The notes under the pieces were generated by a model, which made no database searches, had not been told where the DNA came from, and saw only the letters and a program-made list of their open reading frames with translations. From contig NZ_LZJN01000160.1 in NCBI RefSeq assembly GCF_001667735.1, forward strand, positions 1 to 64,000: DNA of 64,000 bases, written 5' to 3'. Made by a program: the position numbers and the translations under genes. Below, piece by piece: positions 1-9,815 of this stretch; positions within the stretch are counted from its first letter, which is position 1; the number at the start of each line of letters is the position of its first letter. Source of the stretch: Mycobacterium sp. E183. GTDB taxonomy: Bacteria; Actinomycetota; Actinomycetes; Mycobacteriales; Mycobacteriaceae.

Positions 1-240
1 CTGATTCTCTGGAGTTCAGCCGATCAACCATATTGGGGAAACCAGGTCAAACACCTCAAAGTCGGTACCGCCCGTCGTTTCTCTGTCACCACTCGAGAGT
101 CGCTCGTCGCCGACCTGCGTCTGACCCTCTCCTCCGAATGCGCCACCCGAGCCCGAGACCTCGCCAAGCGGATGACCAAACCCGCGGACAGCGTCGCCGC
201 CGCCGCCCGACTGTTGGAAGACGCGGTGCAAGGGCGCTGA
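1..240 (+). CDS. C-terminal end of a GT1-type glycosyltransferase (cut by window edge)
   Basis: Frame 1 is open from the first base to a TGA at 238-240 and encodes the last 79 residues of a glycosyltransferase. The residues line up with the C-termini of the two complete glycosyltransferases further on (4325-5590 and 11919-13202), sharing a LKVGT/A-x-RRFS-x-TTRESLV stretch and an ARDLAKRMTKPA-like stretch. That family (Rv1524/Rv1526c, GtfA/GtfB/RtfA of glycopeptidolipid synthesis) transfers deoxyhexoses from nucleotide sugars onto the lipopeptide or growing oligosaccharide at the inner membrane. The N-terminal domain and the acceptor-binding region lie outside the window. By position this could be gtfB, the left border of the serovar-specific part of M. 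avium complex GPL loci, but the fragment is too short to assign. Confidence 0.85.
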   Translation: MILWSSADQPYWGNQVKHLKVGTARRFSVTTRESLVADLRLTLSSECATRARDLAKRMTKPADSVAAAARLLEDAVQGR

Positions 241-590
241 ATGATCTGGGTGACGGACTAGCCGTTCGCTCTCCCGTTGCCAGCGACGGGCGGGGCCGAT
301 CCATAAGCCGCCTCGGGAGGACGTTGCTTATTGCCGAGACTGTAAGTTTCGGTACGTCCCCGCACCACCCGCAAGTTATTGACGGATCCGGTGGGTTTCA
401 GGAGGTCATTCGCGGGTACCGCCCACACGTGCTTCCGCGCCGGCGGGCTGCCGTTACAAGGTGTATCGCGATGCGCCGTCTGCCGTCGTGTTTGCTGGGG
501 CACGGATGGGATGCCATGATCAGTGCAGTGCCGATTTAATGTTGGGGAACCTCTCAGTGCTGGTGCTGACATGCGGGATAGGGGCCAGGC
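241..590. other. Gap without a recognisable gene
   Basis: These 350 bases separate the glycosyltransferase from the next methyltransferase. Open frames here lack a ribosome site and resemble nothing I know. The last 15 bases hold the AGGGG ribosome site of the following TTG start. I see no convincing terminator or promoter. Confidence 0.5.
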
Positions 591-1814
591 TTGACCGAAC
601 ATAGTTGCCGATTGTGCAGAGGCGTTGTTCGCGAGGTGCTCGACCTCGGTTCCCAGCCGGTCTCGAACGCGTTCGCGTGGCCGGAGGATGCCGCCGAGGT
701 GCCTTTCTTTCGGCTCGCGATTGGGCTCTGCGGGTCGTGCACGATGGTGCAGCAGCTCGACGAGGTCCCCCCGGACCAGATGTTTCATGCCGAATATCCC
801 TATCGCGCTTCCGGATCGTCACTGATCCGCAAACACGCGCAGGAAGTCGCGCGGCAGATCATGCGGACCTGCCTGGACGGTAAGGACGACTTCGTCGTCG
901 AAATCGGCAGCAACGACGGCGTCATGCTGAAGACGCTGAGCGAGGCCGGCGTCCGCCACCTGGGAGTGGATCCGGCTGCTTCGGCTGCCGACGTGGCGCG
1001 CACTCAGGGTGTCAACGTGTTGAAGGAATTCTTCAACGAGTCAACAGCGACCGACATTCGCAGGAAGCATGGCGCAGCCCGGGTGATCTATTCGGCAAAC
1101 GCAATCAGTCACATCTCTTACCTCGACTCGATCTTTCTCGGCGTCGACAATCTGCTTGCGTCGGACGGGCTGTTCGTGTTCGAGGATCGCTACCTCGGCG
1201 ACATCGTGAGCTGCGTCTACTTCGATCAAATCTATGACGAGCACATCTACCTGTTCTCGGTTCGTTCGGTGCAGGCGTTGGCTGCTCAGTTCGGCTTCGA
1301 GCTGATCGACGTCGAACACCTTCCCTTGCACGGCGGTTCCATCCGGTACACGGTGGCCCGCCCAGGCAATTCGAAGCCATCGGCCGCCGTCGCGGAATTC
1401 CTGGCGCGCGAAGAGGCCGAGGGACTCGCGGACGAAGCCACTTTTGACGAGTTCGCCGCTGCGGTCGATCGCGTCCGGACGGATCTCGTGACCCTCCTCC
1501 GGGACATCCGCTCCGACGGCCGCCGGGTGGTCGGCTACGGGGCCACCTCCAGGAGCGCCACCGTGATGAACTACTGCGGCATCGGCCCGGAATTGCTTCC
1601 TATGGTGTGTGATTCGACGCCGGAGAAGCAGGGCCGTCTCACACCGGGGACCAAAATTCCGGTATGTCCACCTGAATGGTTCTCCGCTCCGTACCCCGAC
1701 TACGCGTTGTTGTTTGCCTGGAACCACGCCGAGGAGATCATGGCCAAGGAACGGCAGTTCCACGAAAACGGTGGTCGGTGGATCTTGTACGCGCCGAAGG
1801 TCCATCTGGTGTAA
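591..1814 (+). CDS. Nucleotide-sugar C-methyltransferase (TylCIII/TcaB9 type)
   Basis: The 407-residue product has the three-part layout of SAM-dependent NDP-hexose C-methyltransferases: an N-terminal zinc-binding region with two Cys pairs (CRLC near residue 6 and CGSC near 48), a central Rossmann SAM fold with motif EIGSNDG near residue 103, and a C-terminal domain with the family's HGGS and GYGATSRSA motifs. Known members put a branched methyl group on C3 of a 4-keto-6-deoxy sugar nucleotide. The TTG start is chosen because AGGGG lies six bases upstream and the zinc motif follows at once. It precedes an epimerase gene on the same strand. A second, broken member of the family lies at 24126-25327, so this may be the only working C-methyltransferase here. 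I infer a methyl-branched deoxyhexose in the surface glycolipid; the exact sugar cannot be read from sequence. Confidence 0.88.
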   Translation: MTEHSCRLCRGVVREVLDLGSQPVSNAFAWPEDAAEVPFFRLAIGLCGSCTMVQQLDEVPPDQMFHAEYPYRASGSSLIRKHAQEVARQIMRTCLDGKDDFVVEIGSNDGVMLKTLSEAGVRHLGVDPAASAADVARTQGVNVLKEFFNESTATDIRRKHGAARVIYSANAISHISYLDSIFLGVDNLLASDGLFVFEDRYLGDIVSCVYFDQIYDEHIYLFSVRSVQALAAQFGFELIDVEHLPLHGGSIRYTVARPGNSKPSAAVAEFLAREEAEGLADEATFDEFAAAVDRVRTDLVTLLRDIRSDGRRVVGYGATSRSATVMNYCGIGPELLPMVCDSTPEKQGRLTPGTKIPVCPPEWFSAPYPDYALLFAWNHAEEIMAKERQFHENGGRWILYAPKVHLV

Positions 1815-1960
1815 TTGCCGGGGTCGGGTCTGGCGGCTCCCCGGGTAAATCGCTATTCGACGGGGGTCTGCAGAGCCCGCCGCAATGATCGACTGGTTTT
1901 ATCCTCGGCAACGCGTTGCGCAAAGCCCTTCGTCTGCACTTGAACAGGAGGCGTCGACTC

Positions 1961-3091
1961 TTGTCAGCGTCTGTGCTCATCACCGGTGGAGCAGGATTTA
2001 TCGGCACCCTGCTGTCGCGCCGTCTCGTCGAGGCCGGTTACGAAGTCGCGGTAATGGACGTCCTTCTGCCACAGGTGCACGGTCCGCGGCCGGCCCTGAA
2101 GTTGGCGCCGTCCGTGCGTCTCTTCACTGGAGACGTCACCCACGCGCCCGACTGGGACGCGGTACTTCGGTTGTTCCGACCTTCACAAATTGTCCACCTG
2201 GCGGCGGAGACGGGAACGGCGCAGTCGCTGTCCCAGGCGACCCGCCACGGCTCGGTGAACGTTGTGGGCACGACCCAGCTTCTTGACGCTCTGAGCCGCG
2301 CGGATCTGGTGCCCGACCAGCTCGTGTTGGCGTCGTCGCGCGCCGTCTACGGCGAAGGGGCCTGGCGATCCGGCACGGACATCTTCTATCCGCGGCCTCG
2401 CAGCCACGCTCAACTGCTGGCCGGGATCTGGGATCCCGTTGGACCCACTGGTGAGCCCGCGACGCCGGTTCCCAACCGTGCCGGCCAGACCGAGCCCCGC
2501 CCTACCAACATCTACGGAGCCACCAAGCTGGCCCAAGAAAATCTCCTAGCGGCCTGGACCGCTGCGCATGACACCAATCTCAGTGTGCTGCGGCTACAGA
2601 ATGCGTATGGGCCAGGCCAGTCGTTGACCAATCCGTATACGGGCGTCGTCCCGTTCTTTGCGCGATTGTCGCGCGAGAAACGCGCCTCCGAGGTGTACGA
2701 AGATGGTCGAATCGTGCGCGATCTCGTCTACATCGACGATGTCGTGGACGCCCTGTTCGCCACCGTACAGCAACCGGCGCATGAAACGCGCTGCCTGGAC
2801 ATCGGCTCCGGCAACGGCATAACCATCCATGAGTTGGCCCGCAAGATCGCCGCAGTCTTCGACGCCCCGGAGCCAATAGTCGTGCCGAAATTCCGGGACG
2901 GCGACATCCGCGCCGCGAGCTGCGACATCCAGCCTGCGAGCGACGAACTCAATTGGCGGCCGAAGTGGTCACTCGATGACGGGCTGCACGCCCTGCTGGA
3001 TTGGATCGGCGAACAGGCCGAGGTGCCTTCGGCGGTAAGCGATCCGGCCCATGCGTCGGGGGCCGCAGGCGAACACGCGGGGCGCCACTGA
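1961..3091 (+). CDS. NAD-dependent sugar epimerase, dTDP-L-rhamnose 4-epimerase-like
   Basis: This is an extended short-chain dehydrogenase of 376 residues. The NAD-binding GGAGFIG motif lies at residues 9-15 and the catalytic YGATK motif is present. An insert rich in Pro and Arg before the YxxxK motif, plus PQVHG near the N-terminus and YGPGQ-LTNPYTGV further on, are features I associate with dTDP-L-rhamnose 4-epimerases, which make dTDP-6-deoxy-L-talose. In glycopeptidolipids 6-deoxytalose is the sugar on allo-threonine, so the role would fit, but paralogues act on other deoxyhexoses. The start is TTG 1961, because ACAGGAGG sits nine bases upstream and the Rossmann strand follows immediately; the open frame extends to 1916. 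It is probably co-transcribed with the C-methyltransferase 146 bases upstream. Confidence 0.82.
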   Translation: MSASVLITGGAGFIGTLLSRRLVEAGYEVAVMDVLLPQVHGPRPALKLAPSVRLFTGDVTHAPDWDAVLRLFRPSQIVHLAAETGTAQSLSQATRHGSVNVVGTTQLLDALSRADLVPDQLVLASSRAVYGEGAWRSGTDIFYPRPRSHAQLLAGIWDPVGPTGEPATPVPNRAGQTEPRPTNIYGATKLAQENLLAAWTAAHDTNLSVLRLQNAYGPGQSLTNPYTGVVPFFARLSREKRASEVYEDGRIVRDLVYIDDVVDALFATVQQPAHETRCLDIGSGNGITIHELARKIAAVFDAPEPIVVPKFRDGDIRAASCDIQPASDELNWRPKWSLDDGLHALLDWIGEQAEVPSAVSDPAHASGAAGEHAGRH

Positions 3092-3379
3092 TCGCCGCCT
3101 ACGGCCGGGGCCTGAGACCGAACTGGACCGGAGGCACTAGCTCGCTCGTCGAGACCCGCCCACCAATTGAGGTACTCTGTCCACGCGCCTGGCAAGTATT
3201 GGAGTTCCCTCAGCTAACGAGGCCACTGACGAAATGCCTGCGAAGGCGCGAACTCGCTGGTGTGTCCAAGCGAACCCCGGCGACCCGAGCTAGAAAACCC
3301 CAAACGCGCTCTGACGGCGTCGGCGGGCGTCTAGGCTCACCACCGGGCACTTTACTGGCATGCGAGACAGGGGGCGGTT

Positions 3380-4219
3380 TTGACCGTGACCGAGAGCGAC
3401 GTCCGATCTCTCTACCTAGATCAGATCCGGCGTGATCTCACCAGATATGGCATGGACCAACTCGTGCCGGTCGGGTGGCCACTCCGGATGCGCGCCAGCG
3501 TGGGATGGTTGACGTGGCTTCCCTTCCTCAAGAACCGCAGCCTGATGCTGGTCCGCAAACGCCCATTCGATCAGCACGCGCGCGACTTCGGGATGGACTG
3601 GCCGGCCGACGCCGAAACCATGATCGGGATGAAGCGTCTGACCAGTCTGCAGCAATGCGTCGAGACCGTCCTGACCGAGGATGTCCCCGGTGACCTTGTC
3701 GAGTGTGGAGTCTGGCGGGGTGGGGCGTCGATTCTCATGCGCGCCGTTCTAGCGGCCTATGGGGACAAGACGCGCCACGTCTGGTTGGCCGATTCATTTC
3801 AGGGTGTGCCCCCTCCGGACACGGAGAACTACAAAGCGGACAGGCTCCCGCGTTTCGCGCTTGGGCTCCATCACGCCGCTCCGGTTCTGGCGGTGTCCCA
3901 AGAAGAGGTCAAGGCCAACTTTGAACGCTACAACCTGCTAGACGATCAGGTCCGCTTCCTTCCCGGCTGGTTCAAGGACACGCTGCAAGACGCGCCCATC
4001 GACCAGATCGCCGTGTTGAGACTCGATGGAGACCTTTACGAGTCGACGATCCAAGCACTCGATGCGCTTTACCCACGATTGTCGCCCGGAGGTTTCTGCA
4101 TCATCGACGACTACAATCTCGAGGGATGCCGCAAGGCCGTCAGCGATTACCGCGCTGATCATGGAATCTCCGCCGAGATTGTCACGATCGATCAATGTGG
4201 TGTCTTCTGGCGCAAGTGA
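3380..4219 (+). CDS. Sugar O-methyltransferase, macrocin/TylF type
   Basis: The 279-residue product belongs to the TylF/MycF family of Mg-dependent, SAM-using sugar O-methyltransferases. The SAM loop VECGVWRGGAS lies near residue 110, the following acidic strand is WLADSFQGVP, and the metal-binding LRLDGDLYEST and IIDDYN segments are intact. Family members methylate hydroxyls of deoxysugars already attached to a macrolide; mycobacterial relatives methylate the rhamnose or deoxytalose of glycopeptidolipids. I therefore infer O-methylation of a sugar in this locus's glycolipid. The start is TTG 3380 or GTG 3386, both just after an AGGGGG ribosome site. It lies 105 bases before a glycosyltransferase gene in the same direction. 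Confidence 0.87.
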   Translation: MTVTESDVRSLYLDQIRRDLTRYGMDQLVPVGWPLRMRASVGWLTWLPFLKNRSLMLVRKRPFDQHARDFGMDWPADAETMIGMKRLTSLQQCVETVLTEDVPGDLVECGVWRGGASILMRAVLAAYGDKTRHVWLADSFQGVPPPDTENYKADRLPRFALGLHHAAPVLAVSQEEVKANFERYNLLDDQVRFLPGWFKDTLQDAPIDQIAVLRLDGDLYESTIQALDALYPRLSPGGFCIIDDYNLEGCRKAVSDYRADHGISAEIVTIDQCGVFWRK

Positions 4220-4324
4220 CGGAGCACCGGGGGGCCGCGCGATCGACTCGCCATCTGTACCAAGCTCTCTGGCTGCACTAGCGGCTCCACCGCGGGCAGA
4301 ACTCTAGGACTTGAGTGGGCGGCG

Positions 4325-5590
4325 ATGAAATTTGTGTTGGCATGTTACGGGACTCGAGGCGATATTGAGCCATCGCTGGTCGTCGGCCGTGAGCTAGTGC
4401 GCCGAGGGCATGATGTCCGGATGGCTGTGCCGCCAGACTCGGTCGGTTTTGTCGAGGACGCAGGGGTTTCGGCGGTCGCCTACGGGCTGGACACGCGGAC
4501 CTGGTTGGACGTGTATCGCAACTTTTGGACATCGTTCTTCGGGGCCTTTTGGAAGATCGGGCACCTCCGAAAGCTTTGGCACGAAATGTGGGAGCTCAGC
4601 GACGAATCGTGGACTCAGATGAGCAAGACGCTGTCCTCGGTTGCGGACGGCGCTGACCTACTGTTTGTCGGCCTTAGCTATCAGGAGGCCGCGGTCAACG
4701 TCGCGGAATACCTCAACGTTCCGTTGGCGACCCTGCACCACGTACCCGTGCGGGCCAACGGCGAGTTGTTACCGCTGCCGCCGGCACTGGCCCGTTCCGC
4801 GATGACGGCGTTCGACTGGCTTGGCTGGCTCCTCAACAGGAGGATCGAGCAGGCGCAACGCCGCGAGCTCGGGCTATCGAAAGCGAAGAGACCCGCTGCG
4901 CAGCGAATCGCCCAAAGCGGAGCGCTGGAAATCCAAGGCTACGACGAGGCGTGCTTCCCCGGCCTGGCCGAGGAGTGGGCTAAATGGGACGGCAAACGGC
5001 CCTTCGTCGGTGCGCTGACGATGGCGTTGACCACCGGCGCCGACGAGGAGGTCGCATCGTGGATTGCCGCGGGCACTCCCCCTATCTGCTTCGGATTTGG
5101 CAGCATGCCGGTGGAATCGCCCGCCGACGCGATAGAGATGATCAGCTCGGCCTGCGCTCAATTGGGCGAACGTGCGTTGATCTGCGCCGGTTGGAGTGAC
5201 TTCAGCAACGTCGAGCATGGCGAGCACGTCAAGGTGGTCGGCGGGGTCAACTACGCCGCCGTCTTTCCCGCCTGTCGGGCGGTCGTCCATCACGGCGGCT
5301 CTGGCACCGCGGCGGCAAGTCTGCGCGCCGGAGTACCCACTCTGATCCTGTCGATGGACGTCAATCAGAAGTTGTGGGGCGCTGCGGTCAAGCGTTTGAA
5401 AGTGGGCACGTCCCGCCGTTTTTCAAGTACTACGCGCGAATCACTCGTCGCGGACCTGCGCACCATCCTCGCTCCTGATTATGCGACCAGGGCCCGCGAG
5501 CTGGCCGCTCGGATGACCACCCCCGCAGAAAGCGTCGCTAAGGCCGCCGACATCGTAGAGGCCTACGCCCGTTCGAGGCACGTTGCGTGA
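4325..5590 (+). CDS. GT1-family deoxyhexosyltransferase (Rv1524/GtfB-like)
   Basis: This GT-B fold glycosyltransferase of 421 residues has the N-terminal YGTRGDIEPS acceptor-domain loop near residue 8 and the C-terminal donor-binding motif VVHHGGSGTAAASLRAG near residue 320, typical of the erythromycin/sterol glycosyltransferase group. In mycobacteria this group includes GtfA, GtfB and RtfA of GPL synthesis and Rv1524/Rv1526c of M. tuberculosis. It should transfer rhamnose or a related sugar from dTDP- or GDP-sugar to the lipid-linked acceptor on the inner face of the membrane. It is closely related to the fragment at 1-240 and to 11919-13202, so the locus contains a small paralogous family. 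Acceptor and donor cannot be told from the sequence. Confidence 0.88.
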   Translation: MKFVLACYGTRGDIEPSLVVGRELVRRGHDVRMAVPPDSVGFVEDAGVSAVAYGLDTRTWLDVYRNFWTSFFGAFWKIGHLRKLWHEMWELSDESWTQMSKTLSSVADGADLLFVGLSYQEAAVNVAEYLNVPLATLHHVPVRANGELLPLPPALARSAMTAFDWLGWLLNRRIEQAQRRELGLSKAKRPAAQRIAQSGALEIQGYDEACFPGLAEEWAKWDGKRPFVGALTMALTTGADEEVASWIAAGTPPICFGFGSMPVESPADAIEMISSACAQLGERALICAGWSDFSNVEHGEHVKVVGGVNYAAVFPACRAVVHHGGSGTAAASLRAGVPTLILSMDVNQKLWGAAVKRLKVGTSRRFSSTTRESLVADLRTILAPDYATRARELAARMTTPAESVAKAADIVEAYARSRHVA

Positions 5591-5774
5591 GCGCGACGTG
5601 GTGCGTTCGGCGCGAGCACATCACCCGAGCAAAGCGCCGCGCCGCTGCGGGGCCGCCTGTTAGGATTCAACAACGCCGATCAGCGATCTCGCCCACACAG
5701 GTACGATTGAAGTCGCCAATTCGAGCTGCGAGACACGACCGCATCGACCTTTTTCAGACACGACCAAGGAAAAC

Positions 5775-6674
5775 ATGACCAGCCTGACGACCAGACCGAG
5801 AGTGCGTTGGACGCCCCGAACCCTGACGATCCTATTTTTTTGGTGGCTCGGTGGAATGCGCCCTGCTATGGCGCGGCATTACGTTGTCGACGCTCTGCGC
5901 TGTCGGCTGGCGAAGTCCGGGGTGCCGTCGCGCACGGCAAAGAACGTCGCTGAGGTCAGCGCGGAATTCGAGGCAAAAGCAGCCCAGGGACAATTTCAAG
6001 AGCGCTGGTTCGACATGAACATTGTGCCTTGGTGTGTCACCTTTCCGAAAGTTTTCGAGCGTACCGATGCGGTGCGTATTCTCGAAATCGGGTCCTGGGA
6101 AGGCCGATCGAGCCTGTTCTTCCTGACGTACTTTGCGCAAGGCCAGCTGACCGCGGTTGATACCTGGGCGGGTAGTGACGAATGGCACTACAACGCGACC
6201 CCCGACTTGCGGGACCTGGAAGCGAGGTTTGACAGCAACGTTTCCTTTGGTGCGGGCCGGGTAACGAAGCGCAAAGGATCGTCACTGACTGTTCTGCCGC
6301 AATTGATCGCCGAACGGCAAGAGTTTGACTTGATCTATGTCGATGGATCTCACTTCTCCGATGACGCAATCGTCGATGGGCTCAACGCATGGCGTTTGCT
6401 CAAGCAGGACGGCGTAATAATCTTCGACGATGTTATGTGGCCGGCCTACCCGCGAGCGCGGGCCAACACTGCGTGGGCGATCCATCAATTCTTGAAATAC
6501 CATGCAGGCGAATACAAAGTACTGCACGCCCAGTACCAAATCATCTTGCAGAAGAAGAGCGCATTCGTCGATGAGACCGCAGATTGGGTCAGCAAGCCGC
6601 CAGCTCCCGCTGCAGTCTCAGATTCGTCGAATAACGGTCGTCAGCCGCAACCCCATCAGCAGGTGTTGGGTTAA
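5775..6674 (+). CDS. Class I SAM-dependent methyltransferase
   Basis: The 299-residue protein has a Methyltransf_24-type Rossmann fold: LEIGSWEGRSS (SAM loop) near residue 97, then AVDTWAGS, LIYVDGSHFSDDA and an IIFDDVMW strand near residue 215, where the paired acidic residues suggest a metal-assisted O-methyltransferase. The start ATG has AAGGAAAA five bases upstream. The N-terminal 80 residues and the Pro/Ser-rich C-terminal tail are not recognisable. It is followed by a convergent acyltransferase gene. In this setting the probable substrate is a hydroxyl of the oligosaccharide or its lipid core, but nothing in the sequence fixes it. Confidence 0.82.
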   Translation: MTSLTTRPRVRWTPRTLTILFFWWLGGMRPAMARHYVVDALRCRLAKSGVPSRTAKNVAEVSAEFEAKAAQGQFQERWFDMNIVPWCVTFPKVFERTDAVRILEIGSWEGRSSLFFLTYFAQGQLTAVDTWAGSDEWHYNATPDLRDLEARFDSNVSFGAGRVTKRKGSSLTVLPQLIAERQEFDLIYVDGSHFSDDAIVDGLNAWRLLKQDGVIIFDDVMWPAYPRARANTAWAIHQFLKYHAGEYKVLHAQYQIILQKKSAFVDETADWVSKPPAPAAVSDSSNNGRQPQPHQQVLG

Positions 6675-6830
6675 ACGCAGGATGCTTTACACCCTGTCCA
6701 AACACCCGCCGAGAGCGCGGTAAACCGGTCGGGGGTTCGCATTTCGCTGTTGCCGCGCGGCACCGGAGCCCGCGCTCGATGACCGGCTGAGCCGTTGTGG
6801 CGCCGGTCGTCACGACGGCCACCAACTCGC

Positions 6831-7907
6831 CTACCCAGACGTCGCCTCCTGCTGAACGGTGGCCGCGGGCAGATCCGGCCGCTTCTTGGCGAATCGGGAC
6901 TTCAAGGCCATCGCGCGCTTCTCGACGCCGAACCAACTCAAGGCGGCGAGCGGCAGGGTCGCGGCACCCGCGATGGCGAAGAACGCGAACGGGTTCAAGA
7001 AGGTGAGGCCACACATGACCAGGAACTGCTGCACCGGCCACCCGTAGATATAGATCCCATACGAGAGATCAGTCCGCAGCCTGAGGCGCGGGTTATGGAT
7101 CAGGGCGCCTGAGACGATGACCGCGTACGCCAACGGAATGGCGCCTACCACCCGATAGTTCGTTACGAGCAGGGCGGAGCCGATGGCGATAACCAAGCAG
7201 ACGATGACGAGCGACCATCGGGCCGGTAACACCTCACGGAACTGGTATATGAGCATTCCGGCGATGAACACCACAGCGAAGCGTCCGATCATCTGCGGGA
7301 TGGTCTGCACTGCGAAGCCCGGGTAGGACACCACCGCCGCCAGTGAAACCGCCAGTACGAACGCGAGCGGTACGGCCCAACGGCGGCGCAGCAACCCGGT
7401 AATGCCGGCGGCGGCGACCCCGATGTAGCAGAACAGCTCGAATATCAGAGTCCACAGGGTGCCGTCCCACACGTGGGGCCATGGAACTCCATCAGGGGTC
7501 CCCGCGATGCTGCCGTGATACACGTTCAGTACGGCGTTGTTCAGCACGTATTCGATTGGCGCAGTGGACATCAGCAGTTTTTTCGGCGACCCACCCTGAA
7601 CGGCCACTCCGATCGGGGCGATGACGAACGCGATGAAAAGCAGGCAGACCCACAATCCCGGAAAGATGCGGAGGCCGCGGGCGACGAAGTATTCGCGAGG
7701 ACGCGGGTTGCGGTGCCAACTCGCGGTGATGAGAAATCCGGAGAGGACGAAGAAGCCGTCAACCGCCACGTCGTAGAGGCCGTGTAATCCGGGAGCCTTA
7801 TGGCCGGTCAGCGGCCAGCAGTGCTGCAGGACGACGGCGCTGGCCATCACGAGTCGCCACACATTGAGGGCGTTCATGCGCGGATCGAACGCCTGGCTCA
7901 GTTTCAT
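6831..7907 (-). CDS. Membrane acyltransferase, family 3 (Atf-like)
   Basis: This is a polytopic membrane protein of 358 residues with about ten hydrophobic segments. It carries the family-3 acyltransferase hallmarks near the N-terminus: RLVMASAVVLQHCW with the active-site His, then DGFFVLSGFLI and FVARGLRIFPGLW. Such enzymes move acetyl or other acyl groups onto sugar hydroxyls across the membrane; Atf proteins acetylate the 6-deoxytalose of glycopeptidolipids in M. smegmatis. The start is ATG 7907, not the longer open frame to 7955, because AGGTAGGAG lies six bases before it. The gene is divergent from the GMC oxidoreductase and convergent with the methyltransferase to its left. Confidence 0.87.
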   Translation of the reverse strand: MKLSQAFDPRMNALNVWRLVMASAVVLQHCWPLTGHKAPGLHGLYDVAVDGFFVLSGFLITASWHRNPRPREYFVARGLRIFPGLWVCLLFIAFVIAPIGVAVQGGSPKKLLMSTAPIEYVLNNAVLNVYHGSIAGTPDGVPWPHVWDGTLWTLIFELFCYIGVAAAGITGLLRRRWAVPLAFVLAVSLAAVVSYPGFAVQTIPQMIGRFAVVFIAGMLIYQFREVLPARWSLVIVCLVIAIGSALLVTNYRVVGAIPLAYAVIVSGALIHNPRLRLRTDLSYGIYIYGWPVQQFLVMCGLTFLNPFAFFAIAGAATLPLAALSWFGVEKRAMALKSRFAKKRPDLPAATVQQEATSG

Positions 7908-8137
7908 GCGTCTCCTACCTATCCCGATTGCCCGTCCAGTGTTGCGCAGTCGCACAGGCTACGCATGATGGTTTGCAAAAGATCCGCGAGTTACGTTGGG
8001 TATCAGGCCGACACCCGCTGTCAATCGTCGGTCGTCGCGCCGCTGCGGGGGTGAATACCTCCGCCTGAGCTTCCTCGCAAATGATACTGTCGCCCAGACA
8101 GGGCAGCAGACTACGCAATCATCCGCTGAGGAGTCGA

Positions 8138-9778
8138 TTGGCCGACGGGGAGCTCACCGCGCGCGAGGCGGAACGCGGCATCTGGGACGTCATCGTCATC
8201 GGCACCGGCATGGGCGGCGGCACCCTGGGCTACTCGCTTGCCCGTTCAGGGCGCAGGGTGCTGTTCGTCGAGAAGGGGCGGTCGACGCTCCCGGGGGCGC
8301 CCGGGACGATCCGCGCTTCGATGACCGAGGTCGCCGAACCGCTGGCGTGCCGCTCCGCGAAGACCTACTACGAAGCCTTGGCCCGATCGGGTCGCTCGAC
8401 CGACGAAGTCGAAGACATCAGTGGCCGTTCCCCACGGCGCTTTGTGCCCTTTTTGGGCAGCGGGACGGGAGGATCGTCATCCCTCTACGGCATGGTCTGC
8501 GAGCGGTTCTTCGCTCAGGACTTCACCCCGCGTCAGCATTTCCGCAACCCGGGCGAGTCCACCGTGCCAGACGCGTGGCCGGTCACCTACGACGAGATGA
8601 GTCCCTGGTACGCCGCGGCCGAAAAGCTTCTACGGGTGCGCGGCCAGCCGGACCCACTGCGCCCGGAGGCCGCGGAGGTGGGTTTGCCTGCCGCGCCACC
8701 TTTTTCGGCAGAGAACCGGCCTCTGGTCGACTACCTGACCGGTCGGGGCCTGCACCCCTACCACCTGCCGATGGCCTGTGATTACAGCGAAGGTTGTTCG
8801 ACCTGCCAGAGCTACCTGTGCGGCCAGCCTTGCAAGAACGATGCGGGCCGCAATTGTGTGCTCCCTGCCGTCGCCGAGCATGGAGCCCAACTGCTCGCGG
8901 AGTGTCGGGTCGTGCGGCTCGAAGCGAGCCGCACAAGTGTCGACCAGGTGATTTGCGAGAGCCCCTCAGGCAGAGTGGGTTTGAAGGCCAAGGTGGTGGT
9001 GCTAGCCGCCGGCGCACTAGTGACGCCGGTGCTGCTGCTCAACTCCCGTTCGGGCGACTGGCCCCGCGGATTAGCCAACGGCTCAGATCTCGTCGGGCGC
9101 AACCTGATGCGTCACCTTGTCGACTTGGTCGAAATCTGGCCGCAGCCGGGCGTCAGAATGGCGGGCGCCAACAAAGAGATCGGACTAAATGATTTTTACT
9201 TCTGGGAGGGCCAGAAGTACGGCACCGTACAGTCCTTCGGCCCGATGCCGCCCATGGAAATGCTGACCAGCAGTCCCGGGTGGCGGGCGAGGGCCTTGCG
9301 TTCGATGAAGCCGGCCGTGCGTCGGGTATATGAGCGGTTCTTCAGCGGCGGACTGGTGCTCGCGACGATCATGGAGGACCTGCCGTACTTGGACAACCGC
9401 GTTCTAGTGTCCGATCGGCCGAATGCGGACGGTCGACAGCGCCTGCGCCTTCAGTATCGTCTGCATCCCAATGAGATCGACCGTCGCGCAGTGTTTTTGA
9501 GACAGTTGCAAGACGTATTGGATCCGTTCCGCAAAATCACGCTGCGGGGTGCCGAGGACAATAAGGCCGTGGCCCACGTCTGCGGCACATGCCGCTTTGG
9601 GACCGATCCCGCGTCCAGTGTGTTGGACCCACAGAATCGGGCGCATGAATTGGAGAACCTGTACGTGGCGGACAGCTCGTACTTCCCTTCCAGCGCCGGG
9701 TTCAATCCGAGTCTGACCATCGCGGCCAACGCCTTGCGGGTGGCCGCGCACGTCAACCAGACGCACTTCCCCACCTGA
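8138..9778 (+). CDS. GMC-family FAD-dependent oxidoreductase
   Basis: The 546-residue protein starts with an ADP-binding VIGTGMGGGTLGYSLARSG loop near residue 18 and ends with the GMC C-terminal segment, including HVCGTCRFGTDP and SAGFNPSLTIAANA. A Cys-rich insert (CSTC, CGQPC) near residues 230-250 is notable. Such flavoenzymes oxidise alcohols, including sugar or sterol hydroxyls, to ketones. Start TTG 8138 has TGAGGAG four to five bases upstream; the open frame reaches 8081 without a ribosome site. In this cluster it might oxidise a sugar hydroxyl to a keto group before amination, reduction or C-methylation. From memory some MAC GPL loci carry a dehydrogenase called dhgA, but I cannot confirm identity. 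Confidence 0.83.
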   Translation: MADGELTAREAERGIWDVIVIGTGMGGGTLGYSLARSGRRVLFVEKGRSTLPGAPGTIRASMTEVAEPLACRSAKTYYEALARSGRSTDEVEDISGRSPRRFVPFLGSGTGGSSSLYGMVCERFFAQDFTPRQHFRNPGESTVPDAWPVTYDEMSPWYAAAEKLLRVRGQPDPLRPEAAEVGLPAAPPFSAENRPLVDYLTGRGLHPYHLPMACDYSEGCSTCQSYLCGQPCKNDAGRNCVLPAVAEHGAQLLAECRVVRLEASRTSVDQVICESPSGRVGLKAKVVVLAAGALVTPVLLLNSRSGDWPRGLANGSDLVGRNLMRHLVDLVEIWPQPGVRMAGANKEIGLNDFYFWEGQKYGTVQSFGPMPPMEMLTSSPGWRARALRSMKPAVRRVYERFFSGGLVLATIMEDLPYLDNRVLVSDRPNADGRQRLRLQYRLHPNEIDRRAVFLRQLQDVLDPFRKITLRGAEDNKAVAHVCGTCRFGTDPASSVLDPQNRAHELENLYVADSSYFPSSAGFNPSLTIAANALRVAAHVNQTHFPT

Positions 9779-9815
9779 TCCGGCAGAACTACGGCGGGGC
9801 TCTAAGTCTTCGGGG